From Prochlorococcus sp. AH-736-L23 (GTDB lineage Bacteria; Cyanobacteriota; Cyanobacteriia; PCC-6307; Cyanobiaceae): a stretch of 55,216 nt of DNA. Position 1 is the stretch's first letter, and each line of letters begins with the position of its first letter. The position numbers and the translations under genes are program-made. The stretch is taken from assembly GCA_028141225.1 (NCBI GenBank), contig JAOIPS010000008.1, positions 1 to 55,216 on the forward strand. The letters are read 5' to 3'. Below are positions 31,955 to 42,159 of this stretch, piece after piece. The notes under the pieces were generated by a model. It was not told the origin of the DNA. It searched no databases and saw only the letters and a program-made list of their open reading frames with translations.

Positions 31955-34693
31955 ATGCAAGAAGATACGATAATTCAAAAGAATTTATTTGCGATTGATA
32001 ATGATAATAATGAGCAAAAAGAAATAACAAAAATTCCAGAAGATTTATCTTTGGAAGATTTAAAAAAAGAATCGCAAAAAAGACCCAGACAAAGAAAAAA
32101 TTCAACTAATTTAATAAATCAATTCAAGACTGATTTACTTTCAAATAACAAAAATGTTTGCATCAATGAAGAATCTTATAGCTATAAAACTGTTTCAAAA
32201 CTGAAATTAACTCCTGTAATGAAGCATTATGTAACTCTAAAAGAAGAAAATAAAGATAGGTTATTACTTTATAGATTAGGAGATTTTTTTGAATGTTTTT
32301 TTGAGGACGCTGTATTAATATCTAACCTTTTAGAAATAACGCTTACCAGTAAAGATGCTGGCAAAGAGATTGGTAAAATCCCTATGGCAGGGGTTCCCCA
32401 TCATGCAATAGAGAGATACTGTGCTGATTTAATTAAAAAAAATTATTCTGTGGTTATATGCGATCAATTAGAAAAAAGTTCTGGAAATTATGGGACTCCA
32501 ATTAAAAGAGGAATAACAAGAATAATTACTCCTGGAACTGTAATTGAAGAGGGGATGTTGATAGCAAAGAAAAATAATTGGATTACTGCTATTTACTTAT
32601 CAGAAGAAAACTCAGATGAATCTTATGAATGGGGTATATCAAAAGCTGATGTAAGCACAGGAGAATTAATAACTTTAGAAGGGCAATCTCTGTCAAAACT
32701 ATTTGATGAAATTATTAAATTAGATTCTTCAGAAATTATTGTAGGAAGCAATGCAGTAAGAAATTTATTAATTAAAGGAAATAGTCAAATTACATATTCT
32801 GTTTCTCAAGAGACTAATTTTGGAATTAATGAAGCAATTTATCTAATAAAAAATTATTTCCAAATTGCAAACCTAGAGGGAATAGGACTTAAAAATTTAA
32901 ACAATGCAACTAGATCACTTGGAGGTTTATTAAATTACTTAGAAAAAATTAATCCTTCAAATTTAGATAAAGATTCTTCTTTAAAAATCTCATTAGACTT
33001 TCCACAAATCCAATATGGTCAAAACAAATTAATTATTGATTATCAAACTCAAAAAAACTTAGAAATCAAAAATACACAACGAGAAAACAATTATGTAGGT
33101 TCGCTACTTTGGAGTATTGATAGAACTTATACTTGCATGGGTGCAAGGTGTTTAAGAAGGTGGATAGATTCACCACTATTAAATGTTAATGAAATTTATA
33201 AAAGACAAAATATAATTACAAACTTTCTTGAATCTAAAAAATTACGTACAGATACTCAAAATTTACTTAGAGCAATGGGGGATTTAGAAAGACTGGCAGG
33301 TAGAGCTTGTGCAGGTCATGCAAGTCCCAGAGACTTAATTGCAATAGCTGAAGGTTTAAAAAAATTGCCTAGACTAAAATCCATAATTGAATTATTTAAA
33401 TATGATCTCCCAGATTGGACTGATCAATTAAAAAATATTGATGAAGGACTCTTAGAGTTAGCTGATACTATAAGTTTTAAACTAGTAGAAAATCCTCCTC
33501 TAAATATTAGTGAAGGAGGCATGATCCACGATGGTGTTGACAATATATTAGATGGTTTACGCAATTTAATGGATGATTACTCTGAGTGGCTAAATAAAGA
33601 GGAATTAAAGGAAAGGAAAATTAGCAAAATTTCAAACCTAAAAATTCAATTTCATAAAAATTTTGGATATTACATTTCTATAAATAAGTCAAAAGTTAAT
33701 TTAGCTCCACAACATTGGATCAAAAAGCAAACACTTACTAATGAAGAAAGGTATATCACTTCAGAAATTAAAAATAAAGAAAATAAGATTTTCCAAATAA
33801 AAAGTAGAGCTTCATCAAAAGAATATGAAATTTTCTGCGAATTAAGAAATATAGTTGCTGAAAAAACAAAACAAATAAGATCAATCGCAAAATCCATAGC
33901 ATCTCTTGATGCACTACTTGGTTTATCAATTACTGCAGTAGAAAACAATTTTATAAAACCTTCATTAATACCAATAAATGATTCAATGACAAAAAATAGT
34001 ACAAAAATTATCGCTGGAAGAAATCCAATTGTAGAGCAATTGTTAAGTGATAAAAAGTTTGTAGCAAACGATATCTCTTTTGAGGATAATCAAAAATTAA
34101 TTATATTAACGGGTCCCAATGCAAGCGGAAAAAGTTGCTTTATAAGACAACTTGGTTTAATACAAATTCTCACACAAATTGGTAGCTTTGTTCCTGCTAA
34201 TAATGCTGAAATCAAGATTGCAGATAGGATTTTCACAAGAATTGGGGCAGTTGATGATCAATCATCTGGACAATCAACATTTATGGTAGAAATGTCTGAA
34301 ACTGCATCAATTCTAAATCAGGCAACTTCTAGCTCACTAGTTTTACTTGATGAAATAGGCAGAGGGACATCTACTTTTGATGGACTTTCAATAGCTTGGT
34401 CAGTAAGTGAATATCTTGCAAAAAAAATTCAATGTAATACTATTTTTGCTACGCACTATCATGAGCTGAATTATTTAAAAAATTCAAATAAGAATATACA
34501 AAATTTTCAAGTTTTAGTAGAACAAAATAACGATCAGCTAATCTTTAGCCACAGGATTGTTAAAGGGGGCTCGAACAAAAGCTATGGCATAGAAGCAGCT
34601 AAATTAGCAGGAGTTCCAAAAGAAGTTATAGAAAAAGCAAAATCAGTTTTAAATTCTTTAGAAGAAAATAACAAATTAAATTATGATATTTAG
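31955..34693 (+). CDS. mutS: DNA mismatch repair protein MutS
   Basis: Mismatch-recognition ATPase. The 912-residue protein has an N-terminal extension of about 75 charged residues before the mismatch domain, where the mismatch-probing Phe-x-Glu sits at Phe111-Phe112-Glu113 (GDFFECF), equivalent to E. coli Phe36-x-Glu38. The connector, lever and clamp regions follow. The ATPase domain has Walker A GPNASGKS (about 719-726), [14 protein letters not shown] and [12 protein letters not shown]. The extension is rich in Lys, Asn and Glu and has no recognisable domain. It converges with the precorrin isomerase gene across 33 bases. Confidence 0.97.
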   Translation: MQEDTIIQKNLFAIDNDNNEQKEITKIPEDLSLEDLKKESQKRPRQRKNSTNLINQFKTDLLSNNKNVCINEESYSYKTVSKLKLTPVMKHYVTLKEENKDRLLLYRLGDFFECFFEDAVLISNLLEITLTSKDAGKEIGKIPMAGVPHHAIERYCADLIKKNYSVVICDQLEKSSGNYGTPIKRGITRIITPGTVIEEGMLIAKKNNWITAIYLSEENSDESYEWGISKADVSTGELITLEGQSLSKLFDEIIKLDSSEIIVGSNAVRNLLIKGNSQITYSVSQETNFGINEAIYLIKNYFQIANLEGIGLKNLNNATRSLGGLLNYLEKINPSNLDKDSSLKISLDFPQIQYGQNKLIIDYQTQKNLEIKNTQRENNYVGSLLWSIDRTYTCMGARCLRRWIDSPLLNVNEIYKRQNIITNFLESKKLRTDTQNLLRAMGDLERLAGRACAGHASPRDLIAIAEGLKKLPRLKSIIELFKYDLPDWTDQLKNIDEGLLELADTISFKLVENPPLNISEGGMIHDGVDNILDGLRNLMDDYSEWLNKEELKERKISKISNLKIQFHKNFGYYISINKSKVNLAPQHWIKKQTLTNEERYITSEIKNKENKIFQIKSRASSKEYEIFCELRNIVAEKTKQIRSIAKSIASLDALLGLSITAVENNFIKPSLIPINDSMTKNSTKIIAGRNPIVEQLLSDKKFVANDISFEDNQKLIILTGPNASGKSCFIRQLGLIQILTQIGSFVPANNAEIKIADRIFTRIGAVDDQSSGQSTFMVEMSETASILNQATSSSLVLLDEIGRGTSTFDGLSIAWSVSEYLAKKIQCNTIFATHYHELNYLKNSNKNIQNFQVLVEQNNDQLIFSHRIVKGGSNKSYGIEAAKLAGVPKEVIEKAKSVLNSLEENNKLNYDI

Positions 34694-34726
34694 TAGATTT
34701 TTGACATTTTTATAAAATAAATATTT

Positions 34727-35350
34727 TTAAATTGTTTCCCTCAATAAGGCGTTAACTGCAGCAGCTGCCATGGCAGCACCTCCTCTAGTTGAATTCAAAA
34801 CAATTCTAGGAAGATCGGTGGAAATCAGTTTGTTTTTGCTATTCTCTACTCCAATAAATCCAACAGGCATTCCGATAATTAAACTAGGAAAATCTTTTGC
34901 ATTTTCTAAAATATCAATTAAATAAGTTAACGCTGTAGGCGAACTGCCAATAACTACAATAGGAGATTTGCTTCCAGAATATAAAGCAGATAACTCCTTC
35001 CAACCTTCACTTAAGCCATACGCAGTTTTCGTTAAGTTTGCATGATTATTTTTTCCAAACCACATTTTGGCGGTGAATACTTTATTCCTAGTGGTATTTT
35101 CTGCCATAGATTTTATTGCTGCTGCTGCCATATCGGTGTCTGTTAAAATAGGAGCACCATTTTTAAGTGCCTGAAGACCCTTTTCACAAGCACCTTCACT
35201 AAAGTTTACAAGATTTTGAACTGTAAAATCTCCTGAAGTATGAACTAATCTCTCTAAAACTTTTTTTTCCAAATAATTTAGATCATTAGCTACTAAACGA
35301 GATCTTATGAATCTTATGCTTTCCAAAAAAATTGGATGATCTATTACCAT
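34727..35350 (-). CDS. cobH: Precorrin-8X methylmutase
   Basis: Moves a methyl group from C11 to C12 of precorrin-8X to give hydrogenobyrinate (CobH) or the cobalt form (CbiC), in the corrin-ring pathway to cobalamin. The 207 residues include the catalytic His37 in RLVHTSGD, the DTDMAAAAIK segment and GMPVGFIGVENSK, all typical. Cyanobacteria make pseudocobalamin by the anaerobic-type route, so the cobalt-containing substrate (CbiC role) is likely; both names are used. It stands between convergent mutS and divergent holA. Confidence 0.95.
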   Translation of the reverse strand: MVIDHPIFLESIRFIRSRLVANDLNYLEKKVLERLVHTSGDFTVQNLVNFSEGACEKGLQALKNGAPILTDTDMAAAAIKSMAENTTRNKVFTAKMWFGKNNHANLTKTAYGLSEGWKELSALYSGSKSPIVVIGSSPTALTYLIDILENAKDFPSLIIGMPVGFIGVENSKNKLISTDLPRIVLNSTRGGAAMAAAAVNALLRETI

Positions 35351-35408
35351 TAAATTTAATTTATGTTAGAAGTAATCATAGTTAATATATGGTTTTTATT
35401 GAGCTATT

Positions 35409-36410
35409 ATGCCAATACAAATATTATGGGGTAATGATCTAAATGCTCAAAATACATTTATTCAAAAATTAATTGATAAGGAAGTATCCAAAGAATGGAA
35501 AGAAATAAACGTAACTAATTTAAATGGAGATGATGATGAACAAGTCAATAAAGCTTTTGATGAAGTTCTTACACCTCCTTTTGGAGATGGATACAGAATA
35601 GTTACATTGAAAAATAATCCCATTTTTACTGCCAAAAATGAAGATCTAAGAACTAAATTTGAAAAAATTCATAACAATATACCTCAAAATACTTATTTCA
35701 TTTTGCAAAATACAAAAAAACCAGACTCAAGACTAAAGAGTACGAAATTTTTACAAAAACTTATCAAAAATAATTTAGCTAAAGAAAAGTCATTTTCTTT
35801 ACCAGAGATCTGGGACTATGAGGGACAAAGAAGATTTTTAGAAAATACAGCAAATGAAATGAATATCAAAATTGATAAAAATGCAGCTGAATTAATTATT
35901 GATTCAGTTGGTAATGACAGCTTTAAACTAATAAATGAATTAGCCAAAGCAAAAACATACCTCTCTGCAGTATCAAGTGATTCGAATTCACAACTTTTTC
36001 TTAAAAGTATTGATGTAAAAAAAATATTTAGTGATCATCAATCCAATATTTTCAAAATCATTGATCTTCTCTTACAAAAAAATATTAATGAAAGCCTCAT
36101 TGAAATAAATTATTCTTTACAGAAAGGAGAACCTGCTTTAAGACTAAATGCAGGTTTAATTAGTCAAATAAGAATTCATACCATTATAAAACTAGCAGTT
36201 AATTCAGGTAACGATAATACAGAAAAGATTTGTAATCTTGCAGGCATTTCTAATCCAAAAAGAATTTTTTTTATTAGAAAAAAAGTCAAAAATGTATCTC
36301 AAGAATATTTAATTAATTTAATGAGTAACTTACTAGATATTGAATCATTACTAAAACAAGGTAATAATCCTATAAATGTTTTTACAGAGAAATTAATTAA
36401 TTTAAATTAA
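35409..36410 (+). CDS. holA: DNA polymerase III delta subunit
   Basis: Clamp-loader subunit that opens the sliding clamp. The 333-residue protein has the AAA+-like fold without a working Walker A, as expected for delta. Recognisable features are the N-terminal strand IQILWGNDLNAQ, the NTYFILQNTKKPD segment, the domain II helix DKNAAELIIDSVGNDSFKLINELAK, and the C-terminal collar (LNAGLISQIRIHTIIKLA). The protein is divergent at sequence level, so the call rests on these segments and position before lysC, 39 bases downstream. Confidence 0.93.
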   Translation: MPIQILWGNDLNAQNTFIQKLIDKEVSKEWKEINVTNLNGDDDEQVNKAFDEVLTPPFGDGYRIVTLKNNPIFTAKNEDLRTKFEKIHNNIPQNTYFILQNTKKPDSRLKSTKFLQKLIKNNLAKEKSFSLPEIWDYEGQRRFLENTANEMNIKIDKNAAELIIDSVGNDSFKLINELAKAKTYLSAVSSDSNSQLFLKSIDVKKIFSDHQSNIFKIIDLLLQKNINESLIEINYSLQKGEPALRLNAGLISQIRIHTIIKLAVNSGNDNTEKICNLAGISNPKRIFFIRKKVKNVSQEYLINLMSNLLDIESLLKQGNNPINVFTEKLINLN

Positions 36411-36449
36411 CCAAATTATAAGTTTAAAAATTTACATTATGATTTAAGT

Positions 36450-38210
36450 ATGACTTTACTAGTAAAAAAATTTGGCGGTACTTCTGTAGGTGATATTAAA
36501 AAAATTAAAAATATTGCAAGTAGCATTTGTCAAAGTAAAGAAGCAGGGAATGAAATTGTCGTAGTTGTCTCTGCGATGGGGCAAACTACAGATGATTTAA
36601 ATTGTTTAGCAGAATCAATTAGTAAAAATCCTAATCGAAGAGAATTGGATATGCTTCTCTCAACTGGAGAACAAGTAACAATAGCTCTTCTTTCAATGGC
36701 ATTAAACGAATACGGAATACCTGCAATTTCAATGACTGGTAGCCAAGTTGGAATTATTACTGAATCAATTCATGGGAAAGCGAGAATTCTGGATATTAAA
36801 ACAGAAAGGATCAAAAATTATTTAAATCAGGGTTTTGTAGTGGTCGTGGCTGGTTTTCAAGGAACAACATTAAGCCATACGGGTTCAATGGAAATTACAA
36901 CTTTGGGTAGAGGTGGTTCAGATACTTCCGCGGTAGCTTTATCAACAGCTTTAGGAGCTGAGACTTGCGAAATTTATACAGACGTTCCAGGGGTTCTTAC
37001 TACTGATCCAAGGATTGTTCCTAATGCAAAACTCTTAGATGAAATTAGCTGCGAGGAAATGCTTGAACTTGCAAGCGTCGGTGCTTCAGTTCTACATCCA
37101 AGAGCAGTAGAAATTGCTCGCAATTATGGAATTAAATTGTGTGTCAAATCAAGCCAAAGTGAATCCAGTGGGACTCTCTTAGAAAGTCAAATCCAACCTC
37201 TCCCGCTAAAAAGAGGAAGCTTAGAATTAACAAAAACAGTCAATAGTCTTGAAGTATTAGAAAACCAAGCAGTATTCAGTCTCTCAAATATTCCTGATAG
37301 GCCAGGTATTGCTGCGCAAATATTTGAAAAACTTTCAGAAGCAAGTATTAACGTAGATTTAATAATACAAGCGACAAATGATGGAAATAAAAACGATATT
37401 ACATTTACTGTTGGTGAATTAGAAGTAAAAAAGACTGCAGAACAATGTGAACTTATAACTAGTCAATTAGGGGGAGAATTTAACTTAAAAACCAACATGA
37501 CTAAATTAAGTATTCAAGGAGCAGGCATTATGGGCAGACCTAGTGTTTCAGCTGATTTATTTGATACTTTATCTCAAGCGAATATAAATGTTAGGTTAAT
37601 AGCTACTAGTGAAATTAAAGTCAGCTGTGTAATTGAAATAAACAATATACCAAAAGCTATTAGATTTGTTGCTGAGAAATTTAAGTTATCCGATACACAA
37701 ATATTTGTTAATCCAATCAATGAAAAACAAGATCAACCTGAAGTAAGAGGAATTGCATTAGATAAAAACCAAGTTCAGGTAAGCTTTCGAAAACTGCCTG
37801 ATCGTCCAGGTGTAGCAGCATCAATATGTTTAGCATTAGCTGAAAATAATTTACTTATCGATACTATTGTTCAGTCTGAAAGAATTTCCTCTTTAAAAAC
37901 TAAGGATATTAGTCTTACAATGAATAAACAAGATAGAGAAAAAGCTAACTTAGTTTTTGAGTCCTTAACAAAAAAATTACCCGGATCATACATTGAAGAT
38001 GGCCCTGCCATAGCAAAAGTAAGTACTGTTGGAGCGGGAATGGCATTTAAGGTTGGGACGGCTGGAAAAATATTTAGAGCATTGGCTGACCAAAATATAA
38101 ATATTGAAATGATTGCCACGAGTGAAATTAGGACTTCATGTATTGTCTTAGAAAAAGATTGTGACAAAGCAGTTAATGCGATTCACAATCATTTCGAATT
38201 AGAAAAATAA
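36450..38210 (+). CDS. lysC: Aspartate kinase with four ACT domains
   Basis: Phosphorylates aspartate, the entry to lysine, threonine and methionine synthesis. The 586-residue protein has the kinase domain (about 1-240, KKFGGTSVGD at the N terminus, GRGGSDTSAVAL in the catalytic centre) followed by four ACT domains in two pairs: about 270-340, 350-410, 435-500 and 510-580. Paired ACT repeats carrying SxNIPDRPGIAA and RKLPDRPGVAA motifs bind feedback effectors such as lysine and threonine. This long form is typical of cyanobacteria. The asd-dapA genes of the same pathway lie about 7 kb further on. Confidence 0.97.
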   Translation: MTLLVKKFGGTSVGDIKKIKNIASSICQSKEAGNEIVVVVSAMGQTTDDLNCLAESISKNPNRRELDMLLSTGEQVTIALLSMALNEYGIPAISMTGSQVGIITESIHGKARILDIKTERIKNYLNQGFVVVVAGFQGTTLSHTGSMEITTLGRGGSDTSAVALSTALGAETCEIYTDVPGVLTTDPRIVPNAKLLDEISCEEMLELASVGASVLHPRAVEIARNYGIKLCVKSSQSESSGTLLESQIQPLPLKRGSLELTKTVNSLEVLENQAVFSLSNIPDRPGIAAQIFEKLSEASINVDLIIQATNDGNKNDITFTVGELEVKKTAEQCELITSQLGGEFNLKTNMTKLSIQGAGIMGRPSVSADLFDTLSQANINVRLIATSEIKVSCVIEINNIPKAIRFVAEKFKLSDTQIFVNPINEKQDQPEVRGIALDKNQVQVSFRKLPDRPGVAASICLALAENNLLIDTIVQSERISSLKTKDISLTMNKQDREKANLVFESLTKKLPGSYIEDGPAIAKVSTVGAGMAFKVGTAGKIFRALADQNINIEMIATSEIRTSCIVLEKDCDKAVNAIHNHFELEK

Positions 38211-38217
38211 GTTATTT

Positions 38218-40257
38218 TTAATTATTTCTTGCCAATTTTTGTCTTAATTTTTTGATTCTATCCCTCAAATTTGCTGCCTCTTCAAAATTTAACTCTTTTG
38301 CAGCGTCTTTCATTTTAATTTCTAACTTTTCTATTAAGTCAGGCAATTCTTCAAGCAAACATTGATTATCACTGGAATTGAGAATTGCTTCAGTTTTGTT
38401 ATTCACTATATTTATTAAATCTTTAGATAAAACACCAGCATCTAGTTTTCTGGAAAGTTCTAGAAAAGATAATATTGAATTTTCTATTTTTTTACCTGCA
38501 GGTTTTGGTGTAATACCATTGACTTGGTTATATTTTTTTTGAATAGTTCTTCTTCTTTCAGTTTCAGATATTGCTCTTTTCATTGAATCTGTGAAGTTAT
38601 CTGCATAAAGCAAGGCAACACCTTCAACATGTCTGGCAGCTCTTCCTATTGTTTGAATCAATGACCTTTCTGCTCTGAGAAAACCTTCTTTATCAGCATC
38701 TAAAATGGCGACTAGGGATACTTCTGGAAGATCTAATCCCTCTCTTAATAAATTAACTCCTACCAAAACATCATATTCGCCCATTCTAAGGTCTTGAATA
38801 ATTTCAATTCTTTCAATTGAATGGATTTCGGAATGCAAATATCTAACTCTTACTTTATTTTCAGATAAAAAATCAGTTAGATCTTCAGCCATTCTCTTAG
38901 TAAGTGTTGTCACAAGCACTCTTTGATTCTTTTCAGCTCGAATTCTTATCTCAGATAACAGATCTTCTATTTGGCCTTCACTAGGTCTTACATCAATTAC
39001 TGGGTCTAATACCCCAGTTGGTCTTATAACTTGCTCAATAAATTCACCATCACATTGATCTAATTCCCATTGACCGGGGGTGGCACTTATAAATAATGTC
39101 TGTTTTGATTTTTCCCAAAACTCTTCACATTTTAAAGGTCTATTATCTGCAGCACTTGGCAATCTAAAACCATGATCTATTAAAACTTTTTTTCTAGACT
39201 GATCACCGTTGTACATCGCATGAAGTTGAGGACATGTTACATGACTCTCATCAACCACCAACAACCAATCGTTAGGAAAATAATCTATTAAGCATTCTGG
39301 CGGTGAACCTTCCTCCCTACCTGATAAATGACGAGCATAATTTTCAACTCCATTACAATAACCAACCTCTTTAAGCATTTCTAAATCATATTTTGTACGT
39401 TGTTCTAGACGTTGAGCCTCTAATAATTTTCCTTCGTATGTAAATTTATCGAGTTGAGTTTTTAATTCACTTCTAATTGCACTTATTGCACTCTCAAGTC
39501 TTTCTTTTGGAGTCACAAAATGCTTCGCTGGGTAAACGCTAACTTGTTCCAAACTTTCGAGTATTTCTCCTGTAGTAGGGTCAACATATCTAATAGCCTC
39601 AACCTCATCACCAAATAACTCAATTCTTATTAATCTATCTTCATAAGCTGGACCGATTTCTAAAACATCACCTTTAATTCTGAATCTACCTCTAGTAATT
39701 TCAATATCATTTCTAGTATATTGATTTTCAACGAGAGACCTCAAAGACGAACGTAGATTTATTGATTTTCCCACTTCAAATTTAACTGCAGCTTTTAAAT
39801 ACTCACTCGGTATACCAAGACCATAAATACAACTTATTGAGGCTACAACGATTACATCTTTTCTTTCAAATAATGAGCGCGTTGCAGAATGCCTAAGCAT
39901 ATCTATTTCTTCATTAATTGAAGCAGTTTTGGCTATGTAAGTATCACTTACAGGTACATATGCTTCAGGTTGATAATAATCGTAGTAAGAAATGAAGTAC
40001 TCAACAGCATTTTTTGGAAAAAATTCCCTTAATTCATTACAAAGTTGTGCAGCCAACGTTTTATTATGGGCTAAAACAAGTGCTGGTCTTCCTGTTTGTT
40101 GAATTACATTGGCAATGGTAAATGTTTTACCAGTTCCAGTAGCTCCTAAAAGAGTCTGAAACTGTTTACCATTATTTACGCCTTTAACTAATTTTTTAAT
40201 AGCTTCTGGTTGATCTCCATTTGGTTTGTAAGGAGCTTGAAGCTTATAGTTGTTCAT
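38218..40257 (-). CDS. uvrB: Excinuclease ABC subunit B
   Basis: Damage-verification helicase of nucleotide excision repair. The protein is 679 residues from the ATG at 40257; a TTG codon directly before it could add one residue, but ATG is the more likely start. Walker A is GATGTGKT (38-45), the beta-hairpin that clamps DNA is seen as [12 protein letters not shown], the helicase motifs include [12 protein letters not shown] and [17 protein letters not shown], and the C-terminal UVR motif ([12 protein letters not shown]) contacts UvrC. It is convergent with lysC across seven bases. Confidence 0.97.
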   Translation of the reverse strand: MNNYKLQAPYKPNGDQPEAIKKLVKGVNNGKQFQTLLGATGTGKTFTIANVIQQTGRPALVLAHNKTLAAQLCNELREFFPKNAVEYFISYYDYYQPEAYVPVSDTYIAKTASINEEIDMLRHSATRSLFERKDVIVVASISCIYGLGIPSEYLKAAVKFEVGKSINLRSSLRSLVENQYTRNDIEITRGRFRIKGDVLEIGPAYEDRLIRIELFGDEVEAIRYVDPTTGEILESLEQVSVYPAKHFVTPKERLESAISAIRSELKTQLDKFTYEGKLLEAQRLEQRTKYDLEMLKEVGYCNGVENYARHLSGREEGSPPECLIDYFPNDWLLVVDESHVTCPQLHAMYNGDQSRKKVLIDHGFRLPSAADNRPLKCEEFWEKSKQTLFISATPGQWELDQCDGEFIEQVIRPTGVLDPVIDVRPSEGQIEDLLSEIRIRAEKNQRVLVTTLTKRMAEDLTDFLSENKVRVRYLHSEIHSIERIEIIQDLRMGEYDVLVGVNLLREGLDLPEVSLVAILDADKEGFLRAERSLIQTIGRAARHVEGVALLYADNFTDSMKRAISETERRRTIQKKYNQVNGITPKPAGKKIENSILSFLELSRKLDAGVLSKDLINIVNNKTEAILNSSDNQCLLEELPDLIEKLEIKMKDAAKELNFEEAANLRDRIKKLRQKLARNN

Positions 40258-40286
40258 CAAGCTAGTAGCTAAAGGATGTTACTATA

Positions 40287-41063
40287 CTAAGAAATTTTTT
40301 CTCCAATTATTGAATTTTTCAAAGATTCTTTTAAGCCCCTAACAACCGCAATCATTGATATTAAATCATCTAATTTATTAACCACAGATCCAACACCAAC
40401 TGCTGAGGCTCCAGAGGATATTGCTAATGGACAAGTTACTTGGCTTAATCCAGAGGCACTCATGATTGGTATATTCAGAGATTGTTTCTTAAATTCTTGA
40501 TGAATAGCATAGGTGGCTGCAAGAGTTGGTACTGATTTTTCAAAAAAACCTTGAATTCCTGGAGAGTAAGGAGTAGAACTGGTCCCACCTTCTGTTTGAA
40601 TAATATCAACGCCTTCTTCCACTAGCTTTACAGCAAGATCCACTTGTTTATCAATTGGCATAGTATGAGGAACAGTTACTGATAAAGGAAAATTTGGCAA
40701 TAAATCCCTCGTCTCTTTTGTAATGTTTAAAACTTTTTTATCTGAAAAATGAATGCCTTTTTCATAAAAAGTATCGTAATTTCCTATCTCAATTAAGGAT
40801 GCTCCTGCTTTTACACAATCTTGAAAAGATCGAGGCACTACTGAACTAACACAAACGGGTAGTGTTGAATTCTTAAGTGCTAAATCAACGAGTTCAGATT
40901 TACAAGCAATATCGACAAGATCTGCACCTCCTAATGAAGCAGCCTCAACAATTATTTTCACAGACTGAACATCGAAATTATTCAATCCTGAAATAACTTT
41001 GAGTAAGGATTTGCTTCTTAACTCTTCTTTGATTTTTTGTGGCAAAAGATTAATCAGACTCAT
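40287..41063 (-). CDS. ycf23: Ycf23-type conserved protein (DUF561)
   Basis: A 258-residue protein found in cyanobacteria and red algal plastids. The sequence alternates strands and helices as in a TIM barrel, with VKIIVEAASLGGADLVDIAC, SVTVPHTMPIDKQVDLAVKLVEEGVDIIQTEGGTSS and PIMSASGLSQVTC, ending in a glycine-rich loop, which suggests a phosphate-binding barrel enzyme. No function has been proven. It follows upstream of uvrB by 29 bases on the same strand and is divergent from tilS. Confidence 0.87.
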   Translation of the reverse strand: MSLINLLPQKIKEELRSKSLLKVISGLNNFDVQSVKIIVEAASLGGADLVDIACKSELVDLALKNSTLPVCVSSVVPRSFQDCVKAGASLIEIGNYDTFYEKGIHFSDKKVLNITKETRDLLPNFPLSVTVPHTMPIDKQVDLAVKLVEEGVDIIQTEGGTSSTPYSPGIQGFFEKSVPTLAATYAIHQEFKKQSLNIPIMSASGLSQVTCPLAISSGASAVGVGSVVNKLDDLISMIAVVRGLKESLKNSIIGEKIS

Positions 41064-41148
41064 TTACTTAATGAATTTATTACCCGATTGTGACATTGTT
41101 TTAGTAAAACAGTGCATTTTTTAAAAAATATTATCTGAGCAACACAAA

Positions 41149-42159
41149 ATGACTGATAAAAAATTAAGTCAGAAAAATTGGTCATCATGGCATCATCAGC
41201 TTCATAAGGAGATTCTTACCAAAAAAATATTAATTCCCAAAGGATCCAATATTTTAATAAGTGTTTCGGGGGGTCAAGACTCAATGGCCTTATTAACCCT
41301 AATTAATGACCTAAAAAAACTACATAATTGGTCTATTAGTGTTTGGCATGGTGATCATCAGTGGCACGAAAAATCATCACTATATGCTCTTGAATTAAAA
41401 GATTATTGCGATGATAAAAATATTTCATTCTCTTTTGATCAAGCAAATAAAGAAAGTATTTCTTCAGAAGAAAAAGCACGAGAATGGAGATATAAAAAAT
41501 TATGTGAAAGAGCCAAAACTTTATTAAATAAAAACCAGCAAAAACATAATATTTATTTGTTAACTGGTCATACAAGTAGTGATAATGCAGAAACATTTAT
41601 CCTCAATTTATCTAGAGGAAGTAATTTTGCAGGTTTGAGTAATATTGAGAGTAAAAGATTAATAGAAAATCAAATTTATTTAATAAGACCAATATTAATT
41701 TTCAGTAGAGAAGATACAAAACAATTTTGCAATGATATGAAGATCCCAGTCTGGGAAGATCCTACAAATTCAGATCTTAAATTAAAAAGAAATTTAGTAA
41801 GAAAAAAAATTATTCCTACCTTAGAAGTCATCTATCCTGGTTGTTCTGAAAGGATAAATAATTTTTCCCAAAAAATGAGCAAATACAATAATGAACGTAA
41901 TGATCTTGGTGAACTAGCATATTTATATTGTAAAGATGTTAAAGGTATCGATAGGAATCTCCTAAATGGTATGTGTATTGAAGCGAGGTGCACAATTTTA
42001 AATATATTTTTAAAAGAAATATCTGCAAAGCAATGTAGTTCTAAAAATCTGACAAAATTAGCAACTTCAATTTATGAAAAAAATAAAGGTCAAATTAATC
42101 TGCAAGAGTTTTTAAAAATTGTTTGGGATAAAAACTATATAAATTTTGAAAAAAGTTAA
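41149..42159 (+). CDS. tilS: tRNA(Ile)-lysidine synthase
   Basis: Modifies C34 to lysidine so that tRNA-Ile2 reads AUA, an essential step in an organism with many AUA codons. The PP-loop motif SGGQDS is at residues 40-45, followed by the HGDHQWHEKS segment, LLTGHTSSDNAETFILNL, and RNLVRKKIIPTLE. At 336 residues it is short, lacking the C-terminal domains of E. coli TilS, as in many cyanobacteria. Its stop overlaps the stop of the convergent rnj gene by four bases. Confidence 0.95.
   Translation: MTDKKLSQKNWSSWHHQLHKEILTKKILIPKGSNILISVSGGQDSMALLTLINDLKKLHNWSISVWHGDHQWHEKSSLYALELKDYCDDKNISFSFDQANKESISSEEKAREWRYKKLCERAKTLLNKNQQKHNIYLLTGHTSSDNAETFILNLSRGSNFAGLSNIESKRLIENQIYLIRPILIFSREDTKQFCNDMKIPVWEDPTNSDLKLKRNLVRKKIIPTLEVIYPGCSERINNFSQKMSKYNNERNDLGELAYLYCKDVKGIDRNLLNGMCIEARCTILNIFLKEISAKQCSSKNLTKLATSIYEKNKGQINLQEFLKIVWDKNYINFEKS

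Noticed and set aside
31857..31973. A 38-codon frame ahead of and overlapping the mutS start
   Set aside because: Out of frame with mutS, no ribosome-binding site, Lys-rich composition typical of chance A/T-rich frames.
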